Positions 1 to 7,918 of a stretch of DNA of 64,000 nt are shown one piece after another (within the stretch, counting starts at the first letter, position 1; every line of letters starts with the position of its first letter). Made by a program: the position numbers and the translations under genes. The notes under the pieces were generated by a model. It did no database searches. It saw nothing but the letters and a program-made list of their open reading frames with translations, and was not told the DNA's origin. Origin of the DNA: Synechococcus sp. ATX 2A4 (GTDB lineage: Bacteria > Cyanobacteriota > Cyanobacteriia > PCC-6307 > Cyanobiaceae). The stretch is from positions 328,715 to 392,714 of the forward strand of contig NZ_JAGQCV010000001.1 of NCBI RefSeq assembly GCF_024346375.1, given 5' to 3'.

Positions 1-126
1 CTCGAAGGCGGACGACACCACCTTCACCTGCAGGTGATCGCCACCACCGGTGAGATCTTCCACCTCCACCTCGGCATCCGGGAGGGATCCCTGGATCGCT
101 GCCCTGACCTGATCCGGTAACACCAT
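1..126 (-). CDS. BolA family protein (3' end outside window)
   Basis: The first 42 residues of a BolA/IbaG-type protein are encoded here, starting at an ATG at 124-126; the rest lies beyond the left edge. The motif L-T-G-G-G-D-H followed by L-Q-V-K-V-V-S is characteristic of the BolA fold. BolA proteins usually pair with monothiol CGFS glutaredoxins in iron-sulfur cluster handling. Whether a glutaredoxin gene follows cannot be seen. The family call rests on this N-terminal part only. Confidence 0.85.
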   Translation of the reverse strand, partial: MVLPDQVRAAIQGSLPDAEVEVEDLTGGGDHLQVKVVSSAFE

Positions 127-186
127 GAAGAATCCGTCGTCACCTGTGGCGGAAATCTAGAAGTCAGCGTTGCGGATCTGCCGAAA

Positions 187-753
187 TCAGCGCGGGGTTG
201 CAGGGGCTTCGGTGCCCGCCGTGTACGGAGTGATGGCGAAGCCGAGCTCCAGCAGGCTCTGATAGGCCTTGCGGCCCTCTTCGCGCGCGGGGGTCATCAC
301 CTTCACCACTTCCACCAGCAGCGGCACGGCCACCTCAGGCTGCCCCTGACGGCGCAGCAGTGCGGCCAGGCGCAGGTTGGCCTGGGCATAGATCTCAAGC
401 GCCTCCCGGGCCTTCTGATCCATCTCGCGCGGGATGCGGGCATCAAGGCCGCGGAAGGAGCCGCTCAGGTCGCGGTAGAAGCCGAGCAGGCGGCGGCTGG
501 CATCACGGGCAAGGTCGTAATCCTTGCGGGCACTGGCGAGATCCCCCCGGGCCACGGCCGCATCGCCACGGGTGAGAAATCCCCTCACGGCCGTGAGATT
601 GAAGCCGGTGCCGGAGGCTTCAAGCACTTTCGGGGGCTCTGGCTGCACCTGGGGCTGAGCCTGAGCGGGCTGAGCCTGAGCAGGCTGGGTGGCACCGAAG
701 GGGAGAAGAGCGAGTGACAGGGCAAGCCCAAGGGCGACGTGGGGCCGACGCAC
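187..753 (-). CDS. Secreted conserved hypothetical protein
   Basis: A 188-residue protein with a GTG start. Residues 1-27 look like a Sec signal peptide (Arg-Arg, a Leu/Ala core, then A-Q-A), followed by a low-complexity Q-P-A-Q-A segment. The mature part is mostly helical and Ala/Arg/Leu rich, with stretches such as AAVARGDLASARKDYDLAR that resemble a TPR-like helical pair. I recognise no catalytic motif. It is probably a periplasmic or lumenal helical protein of cyanobacteria; function unknown. It lies 27 bases downstream of the acyltransferase gene on the same strand, so co-transcription is plausible. Confidence 0.7.
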   Translation of the reverse strand: MRRPHVALGLALSLALLPFGATQPAQAQPAQAQPQVQPEPPKVLEASGTGFNLTAVRGFLTRGDAAVARGDLASARKDYDLARDASRRLLGFYRDLSGSFRGLDARIPREMDQKAREALEIYAQANLRLAALLRRQGQPEVAVPLLVEVVKVMTPAREEGRKAYQSLLELGFAITPYTAGTEAPATPR

Positions 754-780
754 GGCTGCTTCACAAAAGGCGGCCGAACT

Positions 781-1587
781 CTAGGCGGCAGGCATCGGCC
801 TCCCGACCGCCACGCGGGCCGCTTCCTCAGCTGATTGCATCGCCGCCGCCAGTTGGGTGTTGAGGCCCTTGACCGCCGCACGGCTCTGGTTCTCCACCGT
901 GAGCGGCGCCTCGAAGCACACCGCGGCCTCATCCCGGCCAAGCCCCCGGCCTTGCCGATAGGCGATGCCGACGGGCACCACATTCACGGCCACCCCCTGC
1001 CCTGCCGCCAGCCCCGCCAGCCGGGCCAGCCCCTGGTGCAAGCGGATCGGGCCGTCCTCACGGCGGATGTGACCCTCGGGGAACACCACGAGTTGCTGGC
1101 CCGCCGCCAGCAGATCCACCGCATACCGCAGCGGCGTGGTGCCGGGGCGGCTCTGGTCCACCGGGAAGCAACCGAGGCGATGCAGGAACCAGCCCTGCAG
1201 GCCTTGCATCTCGGTGCGGGTCACCATGAAGCGGCAGTCGCGGCCGGTGACGCGCCGGCCGGCCGCATGGGGCAGCACCAGCGCGTCCCAGCGGGCCCGG
1301 TGCGTGGGGGCCAGCAGCACGGCGCCCTCCCTGGGCAGGTGCTGGCGGCCCAGCACCTGGATGCGGCGGAACTGGAACGGCAGGGCCAGATCCTGGGTGA
1401 AGGCCATGGCCAGGGGAGCCAACCAAGGGCTGATGCCGTTACAGAGGCGCCGCTCGCGGCGCATCAATGCCGGTGTGACAGCAGGGGTGGGCGCAGCTGG
1501 TGCGGGCGCGGCAGACGGTGGCGCGGCTGCGGCGGGCGGGCGGGCCGTGCTCTCCGGCTCGATCTGCTGCTGCGACTGCGCTGTCAC
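781..1587 (-). CDS. 1-acyl-sn-glycerol-3-phosphate acyltransferase (PlsC-like)
   Basis: A 268-residue acyltransferase that probably transfers an acyl chain to lysophosphatidic acid in membrane lipid synthesis. The PlsC signatures are visible: the H-x4-D catalytic motif HRARWD at residues 96-101 and the substrate-binding FPEG at 169-172. The first 40 residues are a Pro/Ala-rich tail, unusual for the family. The GTG start at 1587 could therefore be too early; an ATG at 1464 (M42) lies just before the conserved part. It is transcribed divergently from pdxJ. Substrate specificity cannot be read from the sequence. Confidence 0.85.
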   Translation of the reverse strand: MTAQSQQQIEPESTARPPAAAAPPSAAPAPAAPTPAVTPALMRRERRLCNGISPWLAPLAMAFTQDLALPFQFRRIQVLGRQHLPREGAVLLAPTHRARWDALVLPHAAGRRVTGRDCRFMVTRTEMQGLQGWFLHRLGCFPVDQSRPGTTPLRYAVDLLAAGQQLVVFPEGHIRREDGPIRLHQGLARLAGLAAGQGVAVNVVPVGIAYRQGRGLGRDEAAVCFEAPLTVENQSRAAVKGLNTQLAAAMQSAEEAARVAVGRPMPAA

Positions 1588-1722
1588 CGCCCACCGCTGA
1601 AGGTGACTGCAAGCTAAGAGTCACAGCAGCGCAACGCCGAAGGGAACGGGCAGTTGCCGCTGCGGCCAGAGAGCAGCGCCCTGGAGGAGATCCATAGGAT
1701 CCAGGAACCTCCCGGTTTTGCC

Positions 1723-2472
1723 ATGGCCAGCCTTGGCGTCAACATCGATCACATCGCAAATGTTCGCCAGGCCCGCCGCGCCGTGGAACCCGACCCCGTG
1801 ACCATGGCCCTGCTGGCTGAGCTTGGTGGCGCCGACGGCATCACCGTGCACCTGCGGGAAGACCAGCGGCACATCCAGCCGCGCGATCTGGAGCTGCTGC
1901 GCGCCACCGTGCGCTCACGCCTCAACCTGGAAATGGCCGCCACGGCCGAGATGGAGGCGATCGCCCTGCGCATCCACCCCGACATGGTGACGCTGGTGCC
2001 CGAGAAGCGGGAGGAGGTGACCACCGAGGGTGGGCTCGACGTGCGGGCCCAGGCCGCCAGCCTGGGGCCTCTGGTGGGCCGGTTGCAGGCGGCGGGGATT
2101 CCCGTGAGTTTGTTCATTGACCCCGACAGCGCCCAACTGGAGGCCTGCGCCGCCAGTGGCGCCCGCTGGGTGGAGCTGCACACCGGCGCCTATGCCGAGG
2201 CCAGCTGGGCCGATCAACCGCTGGAGCTGGCGCGCCTCACCGAAGGCAGCCACGTGGCCCGCAGCCTGGGGTTGCGGGTGAATGCCGGGCATGGGCTCAC
2301 ATATCAGAACGTGGAGCGGGTGGCGGCCATCGAAGGAATGGAGGAGCTGAACATCGGCCACACGATCGTGGCGAGGGCTCTGGCCGTGGGTCTGCAGGAG
2401 GCGGTCCGCCAGATGAAGGCGCTGGTTCAGAATCCACGCCGCGATCCCCTGTTCGGCTCGATCGATCCATGA
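1723..2472 (+). CDS. pdxJ: Pyridoxine 5'-phosphate synthase
   Basis: A 249-residue TIM-barrel enzyme of the DXP-dependent vitamin B6 pathway. It condenses 3-amino-2-oxopropyl phosphate with deoxyxylulose 5-phosphate. Family hallmarks are the N-terminal [15 protein letters not shown], the [12 protein letters not shown] segment carrying active-site histidines, GHGLTYQNV, and [10 protein letters not shown] near the C-terminus. The start at 1723 ([12 protein letters not shown]) places the conserved strand at the usual position; an in-frame upstream start at 1654 would add 23 unrelated residues. The stop overlaps the start of ycf54 by 4 bases (ATGA), indicating translational coupling. Confidence 0.95.
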   Translation: MASLGVNIDHIANVRQARRAVEPDPVTMALLAELGGADGITVHLREDQRHIQPRDLELLRATVRSRLNLEMAATAEMEAIALRIHPDMVTLVPEKREEVTTEGGLDVRAQAASLGPLVGRLQAAGIPVSLFIDPDSAQLEACAASGARWVELHTGAYAEASWADQPLELARLTEGSHVARSLGLRVNAGHGLTYQNVERVAAIEGMEELNIGHTIVARALAVGLQEAVRQMKALVQNPRRDPLFGSIDP

Positions 2473-2801
2473 CCCTGCCTGCGCCTCTCACTTATCACTT
2501 CGTGGCCGCCAGCGAAGCGTTTCTGACCGTGGAGGAGCCGCTGGAGGAAGTGCTGCGCGAACGCCGCCGCTACTACGCCGAGCGCAACCAGCCGATCGAC
2601 TTCTGGCTGGTGCTGCGGCCCGCCTTTCTGGAGGCCGCTGACCTGCAGGCCATGGGCAGCGGCGTGCCCAAGCCAGCAGCGGCGGTGGTATCCACCGATC
2701 CGAAATTCATCGAATTCCTCAAATTGAGGCTGGAATTCGTGGCCAAGGGCAGCTTCTCTGCCCCCTCAGCCACCATTCCCGACCCCTTGGCCTCTGCCTG
2801 A
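2469..2801 (+). CDS. ycf54: Ycf54: Mg-protoporphyrin IX monomethylester cyclase accessory protein
   Basis: A 110-residue protein matching the cyanobacterial/chloroplast Ycf54 family (DUF2488). Diagnostic stretches are [25 protein letters not shown] followed by PAFLE, and a C-terminal IPDPLAS. Ycf54 is needed for full activity of the oxidative cyclase (AcsF/CycI), which forms ring E of chlorophyll. It therefore supports the photosynthetic identity of the organism. It starts inside the pdxJ stop codon, so the two genes probably share an mRNA. Confidence 0.93.
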   Translation: MTLPAPLTYHFVAASEAFLTVEEPLEEVLRERRRYYAERNQPIDFWLVLRPAFLEAADLQAMGSGVPKPAAAVVSTDPKFIEFLKLRLEFVAKGSFSAPSATIPDPLASA

Positions 2802-2836
2802 ACAGGCCCCAGATACCTGGCGCAGCCAGGGCGGAC

Positions 2837-3022
2837 TCAGCCGCGGCGAAGCGGGGCTTTGGTCTTGTGCTGCACCCAACCAGCGAGGTGGTGGTGCTGG
2901 CGGGAATCCAGGGCAGCGTCGGCCAGCCAGCGATCCCGGAGGCACTCCAGATCGTCGGGATGGAGTTCTCCGTTCTCCTGCCAGTGGAGGTTGGTGGGAG
3001 TCAAGTGTTGAATCGCTGTCAT
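2837..3022 (-). CDS. Small hypothetical protein with WxENGELxPxD motif
   Basis: A 61-residue hydrophilic protein starting at ATG 3022; an in-frame start at 3175 would give 112 residues, but the extra N-terminus is basic and looks non-conserved. The core reads NLHWQENGELHPDDLECL and ends in a His-rich stretch followed by basic residues. The W-x-E-N-G-E-L-x-P-x-D pattern recurs in the small protein at 20514-20714, suggesting a shared small-protein family. No function is recognised. It is convergent with ycf54. Confidence 0.5.
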   Translation of the reverse strand: MTAIQHLTPTNLHWQENGELHPDDLECLRDRWLADAALDSRQHHHLAGWVQHKTKAPLRRG

Positions 3023-3384
3023 GGCTTGGCTGCCCACTTTGTCAGCTGAAGTGGTGGCAACGGGCGAATAATGAAGCGAATCTCCTGTAAAGAATCGGTA
3101 GATCCGGTGGAGCGTTGATCGCTTGGTGCGGATCTTGGGTGCGGCGGACCTTGCGGCGAAACGTGGTTGTGTCACCTGGGTAGGGGACCTGGATAGGGGA
3201 CCCGTGGTTCGTTCGCACCCTCAAGGCAGTGTCCGCGCCCCGAGCCCAGCGTCATGTCCCGCCACTCCAGGCCCGACAAGACCAGGTAGGCGCCAAGCCC
3301 GCGCCGCGCCGGATCAGACCGCACCTCCCTCGCAGCCCGCGCCGTGACCGCTGAGGCCAAGGGGCCCGCCCGCTGGCACCGCCT
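3023..3384. other. Intergenic stretch without a supported gene
   Basis: No convincing gene in about 360 bases between two minus-strand small genes. Part of it (to 3175) could be an N-terminal extension of the downstream hypothetical. A short direct repeat, TAGGGGACC, occurs at 3181-3189 and 3194-3202. Promoters for the downstream small gene would lie here, but I cannot place a -10 or -35 box. Confidence 0.4.
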
Positions 3385-3729
3385 TCAGAACAGGCCGAAA
3401 AAGCGCTTGCGCTTCTCGCCGTCGGCGCCCTCTGCCGCCGGCGCCTGAGGGGTCGGCCGCACGTCCTGTTGGTAGCGCGGGCGGTTGTCTCCGATCGTGA
3501 GCAGCGCTTCTTTGTTTTTCCACCAGATCCAGTCGCGGATCGGTGGGGTGGAGAGCAGGTCCTCGCGGGTGAGGCCGAGGCCGAGCTTGGCGGAGGCTCC
3601 CAGCAGCACCTCGATCATTTCGTCCCCGTCCTGGCAACGCGCCAGGGCTTCGTTGGTGCGTTTGGCGCCGTTGAGCGCCTTCACCAGCGCCTTCACCTTC
3701 TGCGATGGGGGGAGGGAGGCTGGATTCAT
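3385..3729 (-). CDS. Conserved hypothetical protein, possibly Nif11-like
   Basis: A 114-residue protein starting at ATG 3729 (MNPASLPPSQKV). It has an amphipathic helical N-terminal half (VKALVKALNGAKRTNEALA), an acidic turn, the aromatic patch RDWIWWKNKE around residues 65-73, and a basic KRKRFFGLF end. The helical half faintly recalls the Nif11 leader-peptide fold common in cyanobacteria, but there is no double-Gly cleavage site, so it does not look like a peptide precursor. Function unknown. Confidence 0.55.
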   Translation of the reverse strand: MNPASLPPSQKVKALVKALNGAKRTNEALARCQDGDEMIEVLLGASAKLGLGLTREDLLSTPPIRDWIWWKNKEALLTIGDNRPRYQQDVRPTPQAPAAEGADGEKRKRFFGLF

Positions 3730-3840
3730 GGGCCCGCAACGACGCCTGCCGGACCGTATCAGCGCCCGAAGGCAGTTTTTGCTGGGGGGGCTGACAGATT
3801 CATGCGCGCCGGGCGAGACTGTTGTTAACGCATTCTTTGC

Positions 3841-4497
3841 ATGCTTCCCCCTTCGCAGCCTTCCCGTCACTGGGTGATCGGTGACGTGCATGGCTGCGCC
3901 GATGCCCTGCAGTCCCTGCTGGAACGGCTGCCCACCGGCGATCGGCTCGTGCTCTGCGGCGATGTGATCAACCGTGGGCCCCAGATCGAGCGGGCGATGC
4001 AACTGGCCTGGAGCCTCGTGCAGGAAGGCCGCGCCGTGTGGCTGCGCGGAAACCACGAACAACGGCTGCTGGAGGCGCTCGGCCGGGGCAGCTGGCTGCG
4101 CAACCCGGCCCTGGCGGGCTGCGAAACCTACCGCCAGCTCGGCGATTCCCGCTGCCGCCTGTGGCAGGAGCGCCTCGACACCCTGCCGCTCACCTACGCA
4201 GCCGAGGGCTGGCTGGCCACCCATGCCGGCTTCAACCCCCACACCTGGGCGCCGGATCTCGGCATTCGTCTGCCGTTCTGGCAGGCCTACGACGGCCGCT
4301 TCGGTGATGTGGTGATCGGTCACACACCAGCACCGACGCTGCGCCGCCTCAACCGCATCGTGATGATCGACACTGGCGCCTGCTACGGCGGCAGCCTCAC
4401 CGCCTACTGCCCCGAAAGCGGCGCCACGATCTCTGTGCCCGGCACCGGTCAATCGCAGCGGGCCCGGCCCAGCCGGGCCGCGCTCGGCTCCTCCTGA
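3841..4497 (+). CDS. Metallophosphoesterase (PPP-type serine/threonine phosphatase fold)
   Basis: A 218-residue calcineurin-like phosphoesterase. The metal-binding signatures appear in order: GDVHG near residues 14-18, GDVINRG near 40-46, RGNHE near 67-71, a later H in THAGFNPH, and GHTPAP near the C-terminus. This set matches bacterial PrpA/ApaH-like phosphatases, which act on phosphoproteins or dinucleoside polyphosphates; the substrate cannot be decided here. It ends 19 bases before recC and is probably transcribed into the recCBD operon. Confidence 0.88.
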   Translation: MLPPSQPSRHWVIGDVHGCADALQSLLERLPTGDRLVLCGDVINRGPQIERAMQLAWSLVQEGRAVWLRGNHEQRLLEALGRGSWLRNPALAGCETYRQLGDSRCRLWQERLDTLPLTYAAEGWLATHAGFNPHTWAPDLGIRLPFWQAYDGRFGDVVIGHTPAPTLRRLNRIVMIDTGACYGGSLTAYCPESGATISVPGTGQSQRARPSRAALGSS

Positions 4498-4516
4498 CCA
4501 GCCCACCGGCCGCGCC

Positions 4517-7500
4517 GTGCTGAGCGTTTTCCGCAGCAACCGCGCTGAACAGCTGGCCGCCCTGCTTGCTCTGCAGCTGCTTCACGACCCGCCCGGGCCG
4601 TTCGAAACCGTGCGGGTGGTGGTGAACACCTGGCCCACCAGCCGCTGGCTGGGTGAGCAACTGGCCGTGGAGCTCGGTGGCATCGCCGCCAACCTGCGCT
4701 TTCCCTTCCTTACCAGCGAGCTGCGCCAAACCGTGGACGGCTTGCTCGGCGAAGGCGCCGCGGGCGGCGATCCCTGGCGGGCCACCGAGCTGGTGTGGCC
4801 ACTGCTGGAGCTGCTGCCCGCCCTGGCCGCCGGCCCGGACGCCGCCCTGCTGGCCCGCTGGCTGGAGCAGCGCGGCCATGGCCAACGACCGGCCCTCGAC
4901 CTGCCCCTGTGGCAACTGGGCCGGGCGATCGCCGACAGCTTCGACGACCTCAGCCTCTACCGGCCGTCGATGGTGGCCGCCTGGTGCCACGGCCACGACC
5001 AGGACGCCCGCGGCCAGCCGCTGCCGGCCGATCAGCTCTGGCAACCGCGTCTGTTCCGCCAGCTGCACGACCGCCTCGGCCGGCCGCCCTTTGGCCTCAA
5101 GGTGCTCACGGCGATCGAGCGGTTGCGTGGCGGCACCGCCTGCCTCGATGGCCTCCAGGGTTCGCTGCGGCTGTTCGGCCTGAGCAGTGCTGCGCCGGTG
5201 CAGGTGCACCTGCTGCAGGCGCTCGCTTCGGTGGTGCCGGTGGATCTCTATCTGCTCACCCCCTGCCGTGACCTCTGGCAGCGCTGCAGCGACCGGCGCC
5301 GCAGCCTCGGTGGGGCGATCGAACTGGCCGATCCCCACGACCTCGACTGGCTGGCGCGCACGCCCGGGCTCGAAGCCCGCTTCGGGCGGCTCGGCGGCGA
5401 ATTCCAGCAACTGCTGGAGGGCACCGGCGACACGCAACTGGCCGCCGAGGAAACCCGCGACCTCTTCCTGCTGCCCGCCAGTGCCGCTGAGCATCAAGGG
5501 CTGCGGCCGCCCAACTTGCTGGAGCAACTGCAGCAGCAGCTGGTGGAGGCGGACGCCTGGCCCACCCTGACGCTGGCGCCCGGGGACCACTCGCTGGAGT
5601 TTCACCCCTGTCCGGGGCGGCTGCGCCAGGTGCAGATCGTGCGCGACCGGTTGCTGCAGCTGCTGGCCGAGGACCCCAGCCTCGAACCACGCCACATCCT
5701 GGTGATGACCCCCCAGGTGGAGCGGCTGGCGCCATTGCTGGGTTCAGTGTTCGGCGACAGCGGCGCCACCGGGGTGGTCCTCCCCTGGCGGCTGACCGAC
5801 CGCAGCCAGCAAGGCGACGCCAGCATCGGCGGGGCCCTGCTGCAACTCTTGCGCCTGGGCGGGGAGCGGCTCACCGCTTCCGCGCTCGAGGCCCTGCTGG
5901 AGAACGGCGCCCTGCAGGCCCACTTCGATCTGGAAGCTGACGAACCCGCCGCCTTGAATGCCGCGCTGCAGGCCACCGGCTTCCGCTGGGGCCTCGATGG
6001 CGCCGCCCGCGGCGGCGATCCCACCCACAGCCTGCGTTGGGCCATCGACAGGCTGCTGCTGGGTCAGGTGCTGGCCGACCAACCGGGCGTGGCCGTGGGC
6101 CTCACCGCCCCGCAGGCGCTGGGGGGCAGCGTGGAGCGCCAGGCGCGCTGGATCAGGCTGCTCATCGAGCTGCAGCGCGTGCTCGACGGGCTGGGCCGGC
6201 CGCGCAGCGCCGTCGCCTGGGGCAGCCAGCTGGCCGAGCTGCTGCCGGAGCTGTTCGGCGAGGGGGGAGAGCGGGCCTGGGAGTTGCAGGCGATTCGTGC
6301 CGCCATTGCCGATTGGCAAGCCAGCGCCGCCCGCTGCCCGCTGCCGATCGGCGCGCCGGTGGTGGCCGCGGTGCTGGAGGAGCGCCTCACAAGCGACAGC
6401 GGCCGCTTCGGCCACCGCAGCGGCGCCCTCACGATCAGCGCCCTGGAACCGATGCGGGCCATTCCGCACCGGGTGATCGTGCTGATGGGCCTCGACGCCG
6501 AGGTGTTTCCGCGGCAACGGCAGCGCCCCGGCTTCGACCTGATGGAACGGGAACGGCGGCTCGGTGATCCCCATCCCGCCGACCAGGACCGCTACGTGTT
6601 GATGGAGGCGTTGCTGTCAGCCCGCGACCATCTGCTCATTGCCTGGACCAGCCGCGAGGAGCGCAAAGGGGAGGAGATGCCACCGGCCACCGCCGTGCGC
6701 CAGTGGCTGGAGCTGCTGAAGGCGGAGCTGGGGGAGCCGCTGGCGCAGCGGCTGGTGGTGCACCATGCCGCCAACCCGCTGGAGCGCGCCAACTTCCTGG
6801 CCACAGGCGAGCGGCCACCGGCCAGCTGCGACCGGCGCCACCTGCTGGCGCGCCAGCAGCTCGATGGCGCCGCAGCCGTGGCACCGGCCCTGCCGCTGGC
6901 CCTGCAGGAGCCGGCCGAGCCGCCGGCCAGCGGTGTGGCGGAGGCACGGACGCGAGAGTTGGCTGGCGGGGACGAGGCCGGCCTTGATCCCTGGAGCGAC
7001 CTGCGTGACTGGCTGCTGGCGCCCCAGGCGCAATGGCTGAAGGAGCTGGGCCTTCGGCCCAAGGAGTGGGTGGAACCGCTCGATGACCTCGAAGCCCTCG
7101 AGCTCGATGAACGGCAGCGGGCCTGGCTGCTGCGTCAGGAGCATGAACGGCAGACCAGCGCGCTGTCAGCGGCGCAATCGGCGGGGCTGACAGCAGCGCA
7201 GCACACTCCCCTGCCTGCCCCCGATTGGCGCCTGCTGGCACAGGGGCGCGGGGTGCTGCCGCCGCTGGGCGCCGGGGCCCTGGAGGTTCAGACATTGACG
7301 GACCGCTGGGACACCCTGCAGCAGGTGCTGGCAGACCTGGGCCCGCCGCGGCCCCTGGCGTTGCGTTGGCAACCGGGCGAGGCCCGCACAGCCCTGCGGG
7401 CGCTGGCCACTGAGGTCATGGTTCACGGCGACGCGCTGGTGCATGTGCGGCTAGCGCGTCCCCGCCCTTGCGACCGCCTCGGCCTGTGGCTGGAACTGCT

Positions 7501-7918
7501 GCTGGCCGCCGCCGCCGGAGCCGCGCCCAGGGAAGCACGCCTGATCGCCCGCGAGAAGGAGGCTTTCCAGCTGGTGGGCGTCTGGGTGGCGCCAGCGCCT
7601 GTTGTGGCGGAGCAACACCTCAACGGCCTGCTCCAGTGGCGCCAGGAGCACCACCTGCGTTGCTGGCCGGTGCCACCGGCCATGGGTTACGCCTATGCGT
7701 TGGCGGAATGGAAAAAAGCCGGAAGCGGTGCCGGCGCCGCCAGCAGCGCCTGGGAGGGGGGGCTGTTCGCCATGGCGGAACGGGAGGAGGCGCCGCTGGC
7801 GCTGGCCTTCGGCGGCGGCACCCCCGCCGCCGACCTGCTGGCGGGACGCTTCGGCGATGTCTGCGGCCTGGCGCTAGCGCTGTGGACGCCGCTGCTGGAC
7901 GCGCAGGTGCAGCCATGA
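4517..7918 (+). CDS. recC: Exodeoxyribonuclease V gamma subunit RecC
   Basis: A 1133-residue protein matching RecC, the subunit of RecBCD that splits the duplex and, in E. coli, reads Chi. It opens with a degenerate helicase-like domain (VVVNTWPTSRWLGEQLA) that lacks a Walker A motif, as in other RecC proteins. A conserved middle segment reads MGLDAEVFPRQ followed by DLMERERRLGD. The length is normal for the family. Its TGA overlaps the recB ATG (ATGA at 7915), so recC and recB are translationally coupled. Confidence 0.93.
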   Translation: MLSVFRSNRAEQLAALLALQLLHDPPGPFETVRVVVNTWPTSRWLGEQLAVELGGIAANLRFPFLTSELRQTVDGLLGEGAAGGDPWRATELVWPLLELLPALAAGPDAALLARWLEQRGHGQRPALDLPLWQLGRAIADSFDDLSLYRPSMVAAWCHGHDQDARGQPLPADQLWQPRLFRQLHDRLGRPPFGLKVLTAIERLRGGTACLDGLQGSLRLFGLSSAAPVQVHLLQALASVVPVDLYLLTPCRDLWQRCSDRRRSLGGAIELADPHDLDWLARTPGLEARFGRLGGEFQQLLEGTGDTQLAAEETRDLFLLPASAAEHQGLRPPNLLEQLQQQLVEADAWPTLTLAPGDHSLEFHPCPGRLRQVQIVRDRLLQLLAEDPSLEPRHILVMTPQVERLAPLLGSVFGDSGATGVVLPWRLTDRSQQGDASIGGALLQLLRLGGERLTASALEALLENGALQAHFDLEADEPAALNAALQATGFRWGLDGAARGGDPTHSLRWAIDRLLLGQVLADQPGVAVGLTAPQALGGSVERQARWIRLLIELQRVLDGLGRPRSAVAWGSQLAELLPELFGEGGERAWELQAIRAAIADWQASAARCPLPIGAPVVAAVLEERLTSDSGRFGHRSGALTISALEPMRAIPHRVIVLMGLDAEVFPRQRQRPGFDLMERERRLGDPHPADQDRYVLMEALLSARDHLLIAWTSREERKGEEMPPATAVRQWLELLKAELGEPLAQRLVVHHAANPLERANFLATGERPPASCDRRHLLARQQLDGAAAVAPALPLALQEPAEPPASGVAEARTRELAGGDEAGLDPWSDLRDWLLAPQAQWLKELGLRPKEWVEPLDDLEALELDERQRAWLLRQEHERQTSALSAAQSAGLTAAQHTPLPAPDWRLLAQGRGVLPPLGAGALEVQTLTDRWDTLQQVLADLGPPRPLALRWQPGEARTALRALATEVMVHGDALVHVRLARPRPCDRLGLWLELLLAAAAGAAPREARLIAREKEAFQLVGVWVAPAPVVAEQHLNGLLQWRQEHHLRCWPVPPAMGYAYALAEWKKAGSGAGAASSAWEGGLFAMAEREEAPLALAFGGGTPAADLLAGRFGDVCGLALALWTPLLDAQVQP